DNA from: a virus
Direction: 5' to 3' (one strand)
Virus record (IMG/VR): IMGVR_UViG_3300029319_006748
Coordinates: 1-34,967 of that record
DNA: 34,967 nt
Within the stretch, counting starts at the first letter, position 1. Each line of letters starts with the position of its first letter. The position numbers were made by a program, and so were the translations under genes. Shown in pieces: positions 1 through 5,816 of this stretch. The notes beneath the pieces are model-generated. The model was not told the DNA's origin. It did no database searches and saw only the letters and a list, made by a program, of their open reading frames with translations.

Positions 1-6
1 TCTTTT

Positions 7-279
7 ATGCCGTCTAAAAGCATGAAGATTCTGATGACAAACTTTGGAGTCATGCCAGTTACAGACAACAACTCCATTTCAAAGTCTTTTAATTTTTGGA
101 CTGGTCACACAAACTTTAATATCTCAGACTCCGTATCTAAAGACATACAGTCAGTGGAAGGCGTTGAAGCCCTAGACATCTACACAAGGTACAGATTTAG
201 AATAGCCATAGGCAAGTTGTTCAAAGATAGGGATGTCATGCATCGTATACAAGAAAAGCTGAAAGATGGCCAAGTCTAG
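7..279 (+). CDS. Hypothetical phage protein, possibly 5'-truncated by the window edge
   Basis: The first ATG is at position 7 and no stop precedes it in the six bases available, so the gene may begin to the left and 90 residues is a minimum. The protein is soluble-looking, with mixed charge and no membrane segment, Cys cluster or motif that I recognise. Its last 14 bases overlap the start of the ClpP-like gene, so the two are probably co-translated. No function is proposed. Confidence 0.6.
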   Translation: MPSKSMKILMTNFGVMPVTDNNSISKSFNFWTGHTNFNISDSVSKDIQSVEGVEALDIYTRYRFRIAIGKLFKDRDVMHRIQEKLKDGQV

Positions 280-895
280 AACGCTGAACCAAAAACATTC
301 TCTTGTTCAAGATATACATGAATATGGCATAAATCTAGATACAAGGGAGATATTTCTACATAGCCACCTCTCTTCAGATGAAGAGGCGGGTGTTGACTAC
401 AAGTCTGCAGTAAAATTTGAGAAAAATATCAGTGTGCTAAACAGCTTCTCGTCCGCTCCAATTACTGTCCATATGCACATCATAGGTGGTAGTTGGCACG
501 ATGGTATGGCCATGTATGACTGCATAAGGCTCTCAAAAAGCCCGATAACAATAAAAGGCTTTGGTCATGTAGGCTCAATGAGCAGTATTATTCTTCAAGC
601 TGCACATAAAAGATTGCTGGCTAAAAGCTGTGAGTTTCTAGTTCACTTTGGAAACATAGGATTGGATATGAATTCTATGGCGGCAAAATCAACTATAGAA
701 TGGAACGAAAAATGCAACTCTTTGATGCTCGATATATACTCACACAGATGTAAAGACTCTGAGGCATTTGAAGGTAAGCCAGCGTCTTACATAAAAAATT
801 ATATAAAGACAAAAATAAAAAACACTCAAGAATGGTTTATGACAGCTGAAGAAGCTATTTACTACGGCTTTGCGGATAGTCTGATAAAAGAGTAG
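266..895 (+). CDS. ClpP-like (S14 family) serine protease
   Basis: The 209-aa protein has the ClpP/crotonase fold signature. An oxyanion Gly-Gly segment lies near residues 74-75. The nucleophile Ser104 sits in a GSMSS context, His127 in LVHFG, and Asp204 in YGFADSL close to the C-terminus, matching E. coli ClpP Ser97, His122 and Asp171. The triad is therefore complete, and the length is close to a ClpP monomer. In phages, S14 proteins can be prohead proteases; free ClpP homologues also occur in aquatic phages. No portal or major capsid gene is visible beside it, so I cannot choose between head maturation and a modified Clp protease. The start ATG overlaps the preceding gene, and the next gene begins 2 bases after the stop. 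Confidence 0.8.
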   Translation: MAKSRTLNQKHSLVQDIHEYGINLDTREIFLHSHLSSDEEAGVDYKSAVKFEKNISVLNSFSSAPITVHMHIIGGSWHDGMAMYDCIRLSKSPITIKGFGHVGSMSSIILQAAHKRLLAKSCEFLVHFGNIGLDMNSMAAKSTIEWNEKCNSLMLDIYSHRCKDSEAFEGKPASYIKNYIKTKIKNTQEWFMTAEEAIYYGFADSLIKE

Positions 896-897
896 AC

Positions 898-1545
898 ATG
901 GAAAAATTTATAAGTCTGTACCATCAGCCAGTTCATAGCAGGGATGTTATGGAGGCTTGCTTCTTTTGTGTAGAACATAGTCTTTCCGGAATCTCAGTTA
1001 CTCCTGACATGCTCCCAAAAGCAAGAGACTTATTAGCTGGCGATTTCCTTTTGTCTTCTTGTGTGGACTTTCCCGGCGGGTTATCTTCGTGTGATGTTAA
1101 ATGTCACATGGCAATTAGCAATATAAGGAAAGGAGCCAACTGCATAGACTTCGTGGCTAACCCTTCTTACTTGTTAAATTCAAATGACCTAATAGAGTTT
1201 AAGGATGAAGTCAGTTCAGTCTTTGACATATGCATAGAAAGAAATGCTGTATTCAGAGTGATGATTGACTATAGGTTCCATACAAACAGAAAAATAATAA
1301 GTATTTTTAATGTCCTCAAAGAGATAGGCGTACAGAACTGTTTCCTATCAACAGGATATTTTTCAGACGACATAACAGACCAAATAGCATTAGCCAGATA
1401 TGCGGGCGATATATGCAATATGAATGTAATATATAATGGCAGGCTATGGTCGATAAACCATTATAATAAAATACAAGATGCTGAGTTATATGGAGCTTGC
1501 TTCAAATCTTTACGTTCTTATAAGTCCACTTTTGGTGTATTATAA
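898..1545 (+). CDS. DeoC-like aldolase-fold protein, catalytic lysines not conserved
   Basis: The 215-aa TIM-barrel protein resembles deoxyribose-phosphate aldolase. The segment VDFPGGLSS corresponds to the DeoC beta-strand 2 region, GANCIDFVANPSYL corresponds to the ADEVD/IDMV strand and keeps its Asp, and FLSTGYF corresponds to KTSTG. The Schiff-base lysine of DeoC (E. coli K167, two residues before STG) is Phe here. The position of the second lysine (K201, KPAGG) reads YNGRLW. The family fold is therefore fairly clear, but classical class I aldolase chemistry is unlikely. It may be a non-catalytic scaffold, or an enzyme with altered chemistry. It begins 2 bases after the ClpP-like gene. 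A 64-base gap follows, after which the probable virion protein starts. Confidence 0.65.
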   Translation: MEKFISLYHQPVHSRDVMEACFFCVEHSLSGISVTPDMLPKARDLLAGDFLLSSCVDFPGGLSSCDVKCHMAISNIRKGANCIDFVANPSYLLNSNDLIEFKDEVSSVFDICIERNAVFRVMIDYRFHTNRKIISIFNVLKEIGVQNCFLSTGYFSDDITDQIALARYAGDICNMNVIYNGRLWSINHYNKIQDAELYGACFKSLRSYKSTFGVL

Positions 1546-1609
1546 GTGTGGGAAAGGACTTTTTCATTAGGAAAATAGGAAAAATACTTACTAAGAAAGT
1601 GGAAAGAAA

Positions 1610-2287
1610 ATGGCTTTACCATATACTACTCAAATTGACGGAAGTTCCGTCACATCAAGCTCCACCAAAGATAACGGTGGTGTAATCCGTCATGGAGGAA
1701 CTGTTCCTGCTGACAGAAATCTAACAAGTAAAGACCTTGGTGCTACCCTTGGCGAAAACGTAGGTTCTAAAGTAGCTGACACTGCTGATACGGATAAATC
1801 GGTCAGCGCAGGTACTTTTGCCGACAATGCCGGAGAAGCTCAGGTAAGACTTGTAGGTAATGTTAATTATGATGCTGGTACTAGAAATAGAAACAGCTTC
1901 ACAGTAGCAGGTCAGACAGCAGACGCCCTTAGAGGTGGTGCTGGGTACGCTGATGCTCGTGGTATTCCAAAGCGTGATACAATTAGAACAGTAAAGACTG
2001 CTTCAGCTATCAGAGCTGGTCACTGGATTGCGTTTGGTATTCCCGGCAAAAGCACTAACTGGAATGTTGACCCAACTGGCGATGTCACTGGTATGCACGA
2101 CATATCGACAGGCACCGCAGCAACAGATGGAGCTGACAACGCAGCTAATGGAATCGGCGCACCTCACCAAAACGGTGGAACGCTTACGTTTCATTCTGGA
2201 AGACTTGGATTGCCAACGAATACTCTTAGCCAAATGGGTAATGAGTCTCGTGCAGTTTATAAGCCAAAGAATGGTACAGATTCTTAA
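1610..2287 (+). CDS. Putative virion (head decoration or appendage) protein
   Basis: The 225-aa protein is rich in Gly, Ala, Thr, Asn and Asp and poor in Cys, with many short polar repeat-like stretches. This composition is typical of phage surface beta-structured proteins. I do not recognise a family. It is set apart from neighbours by a 64-base purine-rich leader (GGAAAG/AAGAAAG before the ATG) and is followed by a strong hairpin, as expected for an independently and strongly expressed structural gene. TATAAGTG at 1541 faintly resembles a late-promoter box, but no good -35 goes with it. The structural role is inferred from composition and context only. Confidence 0.55.
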   Translation: MALPYTTQIDGSSVTSSSTKDNGGVIRHGGTVPADRNLTSKDLGATLGENVGSKVADTADTDKSVSAGTFADNAGEAQVRLVGNVNYDAGTRNRNSFTVAGQTADALRGGAGYADARGIPKRDTIRTVKTASAIRAGHWIAFGIPGKSTNWNVDPTGDVTGMHDISTGTAATDGADNAANGIGAPHQNGGTLTFHSGRLGLPTNTLSQMGNESRAVYKPKNGTDS

Positions 2288-2296
2288 TTTTAACTT

Positions 2297-2325
2297 GACT
2301 GAGCAGGGTTTCGGCCCTGCCAGTC
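2297..2325 (+). terminator. Strong stem-loop downstream of the putative virion gene
   Basis: The arms GACTG-A-GCAGGG and CCCTGC-CAGTC form 11 base pairs with one bulged A around the six-base loop TTTCGG. It starts 9 bases after the stop codon of the upstream gene. The following bases (TCTTACTCTT) are only moderately T-rich, so it may be a weak terminator, an RNA-stabilising 3' hairpin or a processing site rather than a full Rho-independent terminator. Confidence 0.55.
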
Positions 2326-2350
2326 TCTTACTCTTAAAAAGGAGACCCTA

Positions 2351-2530
2351 ATGGGTACTAAACTTAAAAACCTTGTTAAATCTAGACGCTTCTGGGTTGC
2401 TGTAGCCGGTGTCGTAGCTGTCACCGCACAAGCACTTGGATTTGAAGTATCTTCAGAAGTAGTTACTAACGTAGTTATTATCGGAGCTTCTTGGATTGTT
2501 GGAGAATCGCTTCGGTCTTCTGACAACTAA
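2351..2530 (+). CDS. Small membrane protein, 59 aa (holin-like or membrane-anchored)
   Basis: This short gene is preceded by AAGGAG about 5 bases before the ATG. The protein starts with a basic stretch (GTKLKNLVKSRRF) followed by a hydrophobic segment at about residues 15-30 (FWVAVAGVVAVTAQAL), and a second hydrophobic stretch at about residues 39-52 precedes a short polar tail. The pattern of a basic N-terminus ending in RRFW, two hydrophobic helices and a small size recalls small phage membrane proteins sometimes called holin-like. It lies between the hairpin and another small membrane protein, which supports a lysis or envelope role but does not prove it. Confidence 0.7.
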   Translation: MGTKLKNLVKSRRFWVAVAGVVAVTAQALGFEVSSEVVTNVVIIGASWIVGESLRSSDN

Positions 2531-2541
2531 CGGACAAGAAA

Positions 2542-2811
2542 ATGCCTTTATTTAAAAAATTAAAAGATAAAAAAGAAGATACGGAGTCTTCCGCAGAGCC
2601 AGATGTCAAGGAAGACAAAAGGGACAAAAGAAGAAGTTTTAGGATTGAAAAGATACAAGCAATAACAGCCAAGGCCAAAGAGGTAGCTGGTAAGAGAAAA
2701 TGGCTTGCCATAATCCTAGGCCTTGGCATCGTTATTTACTTTCTAGTATCAGGGGGTGGGTTTTCTAAAATGCTCCCTATGATAGAAAATATAAAAGGAT
2801 TTTTTAATTAG
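2542..2811 (+). CDS. Small single-pass membrane protein, 89 aa
   Basis: The N-terminal 50 residues are very highly charged (Lys/Asp/Glu/Arg-rich, coiled-coil-like). One strong transmembrane helix follows at about residues 54-71 (LAIILGLGIVIYFLVSGG) and a short amphipathic tail ends the protein. No signal peptidase site is evident, so an N-in/C-out anchor is likely. It follows the 59-aa membrane protein after 11 bases, and its TAG overlaps the GTG start of the oxygenase gene. It could belong to a lysis or envelope module. No family is recognised. Confidence 0.65.
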   Translation: MPLFKKLKDKKEDTESSAEPDVKEDKRDKRRSFRIEKIQAITAKAKEVAGKRKWLAIILGLGIVIYFLVSGGGFSKMLPMIENIKGFFN

Positions 2812-3485
2812 TGATAAACGCTCAGGAACTGGCGTCCTTTTATGATAAGGACGGATATGCGCCTCACGAACTCATAGACAGCTTTATAACTCAGGAATTC
2901 TATGATAAGCTTTTAGATAGCTTTCCTCCTGATGAATTATTTCAAGATGAGTTTCCGGCAACTCGCAAGAGAAATCAGAGACCTCACTGTAGAAGGTTTA
3001 TGTGTTATCATGTAACACCTCAATCTAGGTACTTCGAGCCTTACTTCGTAGATGTCAAACAATTGCCTGAGCTTTGGCAAGAATTGTGTGATTATATCCT
3101 CTATGACAGAGAGTACAGAGACTGGATTAGAGATACTCTTTTGATACAAGATTTTCATATCCGGCTAGATTTTCATAGAACAGCTAAAGGCCTTGACGTT
3201 TCGCCTCATGTTGACAGTGCTGGCAAATATGGCTCACATCTATTTTATTTCACACCCAAACATTGGAAAGAAGAATATGGAGGAAATACTGTATTCTACA
3301 AAGGTAAAAAGATACAAGCTATGAATCCAGAGCCAGAAGACTTTACAGAAAGTATATATTATCCTATAATAGGTAATAAATCCCTTTTGTTTAAGAATGT
3401 TTCTTATGGCTGGCACGGTGTCAAGCAAGTTAATGCTGAGGGTATGCACAGACAGCTCTTCAATGTTGTAATTCTAAAGAAGTAA
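2811..3485 (+). CDS. 2-oxoglutarate/Fe(II)-dependent oxygenase (prolyl-hydroxylase-like)
   Basis: The 224-aa double-stranded beta-helix protein carries a facial triad HxD (His133, Asp135 in SPHVDS) and a distal His202 (GWHGV). Arg214, 12 residues further on (MHRQLFNV), probably binds 2-oxoglutarate. These define the 2OG-Fe(II) oxygenase family, whose members hydroxylate protein side chains or small molecules, with O2 and 2-oxoglutarate as co-substrates. The start is a GTG overlapping the previous TAG, and no ATG lies close by. The next gene, a radical SAM enzyme, begins 5 bases downstream, so the two oxidative enzymes form one unit with the GT25-like gene. The substrate is unknown; a phage protein or a sugar is plausible. 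Confidence 0.8.
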   Translation: MINAQELASFYDKDGYAPHELIDSFITQEFYDKLLDSFPPDELFQDEFPATRKRNQRPHCRRFMCYHVTPQSRYFEPYFVDVKQLPELWQELCDYILYDREYRDWIRDTLLIQDFHIRLDFHRTAKGLDVSPHVDSAGKYGSHLFYFTPKHWKEEYGGNTVFYKGKKIQAMNPEPEDFTESIYYPIIGNKSLLFKNVSYGWHGVKQVNAEGMHRQLFNVVILKK

Positions 3486-3490
3486 TATCA

Positions 3491-4528
3491 ATGGAAAAAA
3501 TTCTTACGCCGATGAATCTGGAAAAAAAGCTATTTTATCATGGCGATAAAGTAAGTCAGTATCTAGAGACCGGCGATACAACGCCTGTTATGTGGGAGCT
3601 AGACCCAACTAATCTGTGTAACCATGAGTGCATAGGTTGTTTTGCAAAAGGAGCGGGTGGTAGAACAAACAATGAGACTCTTAAGCTAGAGCAGGCTAAA
3701 AGCTACATAGACCAAATGGTTGCTATGAAAGCAAAAGGAATTAGCTTCACGGGAGGAGGAGACCCGATGGTCTTCAAGTATACTCCACAGCTTATAGAAT
3801 ATGCCAAGTCTCAAGGCCTTGATGTTGGTATGGTCACTAATGGCACACTATTCAAGACAGATGAGTCAATAGATATTGTAGTCAAAAATAACTCTTGGGT
3901 TAGGGTTAGTATAGATGCTGGTAGCCATGAAGTTTATACAGCGATAAGAAGAGTTCCAAGTCCCGGACCTGCAGGTTTAGATACAGCATTTGCAAACATG
4001 ACTAAGCTAGCTAAAAGGAAGAAAGAGCTTGGTACTGACATTACTATCGGGGCAGGTTTTTTGACAAGCGAGCTTACAAACCCAGATATGGTCGCCGCGA
4101 CAGAGATGTGTAAAGAGGCTGGGATTGACTACATTCAGTTTCGTCCATTCCATGGAGACGGAACAATACCAGAGTACATAGATGAGTGTAGGGCAATGCA
4201 GACAGAGGACTTCAAAGTACATCTCTCTGAATTTAAATATGATACAAAATATAAAAAGCAATACGATAAATGTAGAGGGCAAAGCTTTAGTGGTGTAATT
4301 AATGTGCACAAAGTTTATGTTTGTTGCCATCTAAGAGGTATAGATAAATATGAGCTTGGAGACCTAAGAGAAAATACTCTTGAAGAGATATGGAACTCTG
4401 ATAGGAGGCAACACGTCATAAATAACATAGACTTCAATGACTGTATAGCACTCTGCAAGCTTGATTGTGTGAATAGGCAGCTACATCATATCACAATAGA
4501 CAAGCCTCAGCACACAAACTTCATCTAA
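3491..4528 (+). CDS. Radical SAM enzyme with SPASM-like C-terminus
   Basis: The 345-aa protein has the radical SAM cluster motif CxxxCxxC at Cys43, Cys47 and Cys50, a glycine-rich SAM-binding segment (FTGGGDPM), and further conserved-looking barrel strands. The C-terminal quarter contains several cysteines (DKCRG, VCCHL, NDCIALCKLDC) arranged like a SPASM/twitch auxiliary Fe-S domain. Such enzymes modify peptides, proteins or sugars by radical chemistry. It is sandwiched between a 2OG-Fe oxygenase and a GT25-like gene, with which its stop overlaps (TAATG). A joint modification pathway is inferred; the substrate is unknown. Confidence 0.85.
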   Translation: MEKILTPMNLEKKLFYHGDKVSQYLETGDTTPVMWELDPTNLCNHECIGCFAKGAGGRTNNETLKLEQAKSYIDQMVAMKAKGISFTGGGDPMVFKYTPQLIEYAKSQGLDVGMVTNGTLFKTDESIDIVVKNNSWVRVSIDAGSHEVYTAIRRVPSPGPAGLDTAFANMTKLAKRKKELGTDITIGAGFLTSELTNPDMVAATEMCKEAGIDYIQFRPFHGDGTIPEYIDECRAMQTEDFKVHLSEFKYDTKYKKQYDKCRGQSFSGVINVHKVYVCCHLRGIDKYELGDLRENTLEEIWNSDRRQHVINNIDFNDCIALCKLDCVNRQLHHITIDKPQHTNFI

Positions 4529-5262
4529 TGAAATCTTACATAATTTACAACTCTCCTGACATAGGCACCAAATACAAGGCAAAAAACCTGTTATCATCTC
4601 TTAATGACTTAGGTTATGATGCCGAGTTATTTGATGGCGTTTGGCATACTCAGTCGGATAAGTTTTGTCAGGACAGAGGTATTAACTTATATAAAGAATG
4701 GATTCAGAGTTCTGAATACCATATCAATAAAGGCACTGTTGATAAATTTATAAGAACATCTAGCACGCCTCAAAACAAAGGATGCTTTTGTTCTCATTTT
4801 CTTCTATGGGAAATGTGCCTTTCTCAGCAGTCTGCTATCTGCATCTTTGAGTACGATGCGATAATTAAGTCAAAGCTTCCTATAAATATACTTGATATGT
4901 TTGACGAGGCTATAGAAATATGTAGAGCTCCTGTTTATGATAAGGCTCCGTATGACAAAGTTAATGAAGACCCTAATTTCATTGACTATCAAGCCATAGA
5001 CTATCCAACTCCCGGATATGCAAGAGGCAACTCTACAGGGTATATACTTAAGCCGAAAGGAGCCGAGGCTTTGATAAATATATCTAAAAGCAAAGGTTAC
5101 TTATCTCTTGACACAATGTTAAATAGAGAGTGGTTAGATTATAAAAAGTTGATTCCCGGAGTAGCCACTAAAACACATGACTATTCGGTTGTAAATAAAA
5201 ACAAGTTTCATCAAAGCAGGCAATTTAGAAAAAAGCTAGAGAGAAATGACAAAACAATTTAG
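4528..5262 (+). CDS. Glycosyltransferase family 25-like protein
   Basis: The 244-aa protein resembles the LPS-biosynthesis / procollagen galactosyltransferase (GT25) group. It has an early KNLLSSLNDLGYDAELFDG segment, a GCFCSHFLLWEMC helix, and ICIFEYDAII in the position of the family's EDDA-type metal/nucleotide-sugar motif. A second block (GNSTGYILKPKGAEALI) matches the family's G-x-x-GY-x-i...A pattern. Because one acidic residue of the usual EDD is Tyr, the activity is probable but not certain. It starts on the last A of the radical SAM stop codon. Confidence 0.7.
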   Translation: MKSYIIYNSPDIGTKYKAKNLLSSLNDLGYDAELFDGVWHTQSDKFCQDRGINLYKEWIQSSEYHINKGTVDKFIRTSSTPQNKGCFCSHFLLWEMCLSQQSAICIFEYDAIIKSKLPINILDMFDEAIEICRAPVYDKAPYDKVNEDPNFIDYQAIDYPTPGYARGNSTGYILKPKGAEALINISKSKGYLSLDTMLNREWLDYKKLIPGVATKTHDYSVVNKNKFHQSRQFRKKLERNDKTI

Positions 5263-5431
5263 ATACAGAACATCTTTCAACCCTGATATAGCAGCGGCCT
5301 TCTCAAAAAGCAACTGCAAGAACTGTTATGGAAAAGGGTATGTGAGTGGAACTACACCCGCAGGAGAAAAGTACACCAATTACTGCACATGCGTGAAGAA
5401 AGCGCTAAAAGCACAAAAAATTTCTTATTAG
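5246..5431 (+). CDS. Small zinc-ribbon protein (DnaJ-like CxxCxGxG)
   Basis: The 61-aa protein has Cys24 and Cys27 in CKNCYGKG, the signature of half a DnaJ-type zinc site, and Cys47/Cys49 in YCTCVKK as the partner pair. It therefore probably folds around one zinc ion. It overlaps the end of the GT25-like gene by 17 bases and is the last gene before the non-coding leader region. The partner and role are unknown. Confidence 0.65.
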   Translation: MTKQFRYRTSFNPDIAAAFSKSNCKNCYGKGYVSGTTPAGEKYTNYCTCVKKALKAQKISY

Positions 5432-5471
5432 CCACTTTTTCTTGGTGTATTTATACTTAGCTGGAAACCTG

Positions 5472-5485
5472 AGCGAATCTTCGCT
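5472..5485 (+). other. Short hairpin AGCGA-AATCT region-TCGCT
   Basis: AGCGA at 5472-5476 pairs with TCGCT at 5481-5485 across a four-base loop. It sits just upstream of the larger inverted repeat in the 5432-5654 non-coding stretch, so that stretch has several adjacent paired elements rather than random spacer. The hairpin is too small to be significant alone. Confidence 0.35.
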
Positions 5486-5503
5486 AGAGCGACACATCCG
5501 GCA

Positions 5504-5531
5504 TTGCAAAGGTGTCTTAGTCCGTTATAAT
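5504..5531 (+). promoter_or_regulatory. Putative sigma70-type promoter (TTGCAA - 16 bp - TATAAT)
   Basis: A perfect -10 box TATAAT lies at 5526-5531 and a 4-of-6 match to the -35 consensus (TTGCAA, 5504-5509) is 16 bases upstream. The site is in the 223-base gap upstream of the 53-aa gene and nrdAB. Transcription would begin near 5538 and run through the mini-ORF and the terminator at 5594-5636. It would thus make a roughly 100-nt RNA, or the operon if the terminator is bypassed. Confidence 0.5.
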
Positions 5532-5546
5532 TTATAAGCAGCAAAC

Positions 5547-5573
5547 ATGAAGAACGGCTTTGACCCCAGATAA
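5547..5573 (+). CDS. Possible 8-codon leader peptide
   Basis: ATG AAG AAC GGC TTT GAC CCC AGA TAA would encode MKNGFDPR between the putative promoter and the terminator. There is no convincing Shine-Dalgarno (AGCAGCAAAC precedes it), and an ORF this short arises easily by chance. I list it only because of its position, which is where a leader peptide would be expected in an attenuator. Confidence 0.15.
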   Translation: MKNGFDPR

Positions 5574-5593
5574 GTGTCGCTTTTTTAAAACAC

Positions 5594-5636
5594 GACCTTG
5601 GATGCTAAATACTGTTGCGTCTGAGGTCTTTTTTTT
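5594..5636 (+). terminator. Rho-independent terminator
   Basis: The arms GACCTTGGATGC (5594-5605) and GCGTCTGAGGTC (5617-5628) form a continuous 12-bp stem with three G-U wobbles around an 11-base loop. Eight T residues (5629-5636) follow directly. It stands 18 bases before the 53-aa gene, so polymerase must pass it to express the RNR operon from any promoter visible upstream. That position makes an attenuator role possible. Confidence 0.75.
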
Positions 5637-5654
5637 ATATACTAGGATTTGAAC

Positions 5655-5816
5655 ATGAAGAAACAGCAGTCGCCTAGGATTGAGATTGTTCTTGTTGAAA
5701 GAGACGGAAGAGGAAATCCAATAGGCAAAAAGAAATCTTTTGAATCTGACAAAGGCCGAGAAGTCTTTGATTTTTTACAAAACACAAAACCAAGAAGAAA
5801 GCGTCGAGAAAAATAG
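5655..5816 (+). CDS. Small basic protein, 53 aa
   Basis: The ATG at 5655 is preceded by AGGA with an 8-base spacer, right after the terminator. The protein has a short beta-like segment (RIEIVLVERDGRG), a second segment with charged residues around KKKSFESDKGREVFDFL, and a strongly basic tail (PRRKRREK), which suggests nucleic-acid binding. Its TAG shares its last base with the GTG start of nrdA, so translation is probably coupled. No family is recognised. The reading frame is supported by its start, its spacing and the absence of any other gene here. Confidence 0.65.
   Translation: MKKQQSPRIEIVLVERDGRGNPIGKKKSFESDKGREVFDFLQNTKPRRKRREK

Larger units (their letters stand above)
5488..5581 (+). 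repeat. 8-bp perfect inverted repeat (AGCGACAC ... GTGTCGCT) followed by T6
   Basis: AGCGACAC at 5488-5495 is the exact reverse complement of GTGTCGCT at 5574-5581, and the right arm runs straight into six T residues. The inner GACAC (5491-5495) can alternatively pair with GTGTC (5512-5516), so two mutually exclusive folds are possible in RNA read in from upstream. CCGTT (5522-5526) can pair with AACGG (5553-5557) inside the large loop. This arrangement suggests a structured RNA or a terminator for read-through from the upstream operon. Confidence 0.45.
5538..5636 (+). ncRNA. Candidate ~100-nt small RNA or attenuated leader upstream of the RNR operon
   Basis: The interval is bounded by a good promoter upstream and a strong Rho-independent terminator at its 3' end, with no long coding frame inside. 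A mini-ORF (ATG 5547 to TAA 5573) lies in its 5' part. A weak competing hairpin, GTGT (5574-5577) with ACAC (5590-5593), sits just upstream of the terminator arm. I do not recognise a named RNA family. The layout fits either a regulatory sRNA or transcription attenuation of the downstream 53-aa gene, nrdA and nrdB. Confidence 0.4.

Noticed and set aside
1538-1550. TATAAGTG box as a T4-like late promoter upstream of the putative virion gene.
   Set aside because: It matches the TATAAATA consensus only in part, overlaps the end of the upstream coding sequence, and I found no second clear copy in front of another gene to support a shared motif.
5515-5587. TAGTCCGTTAT near a T-rich end resembles the nexus of the Streptococcus pyogenes tracrRNA (CTAGTCCGTTATC...GCTTTTTT).
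   Set aside because: The match is 11 bases, and when compared with any known RNA a match of that size in 35 kb is not surprising. No repeat/anti-repeat, CRISPR array or Cas gene is visible in the window.
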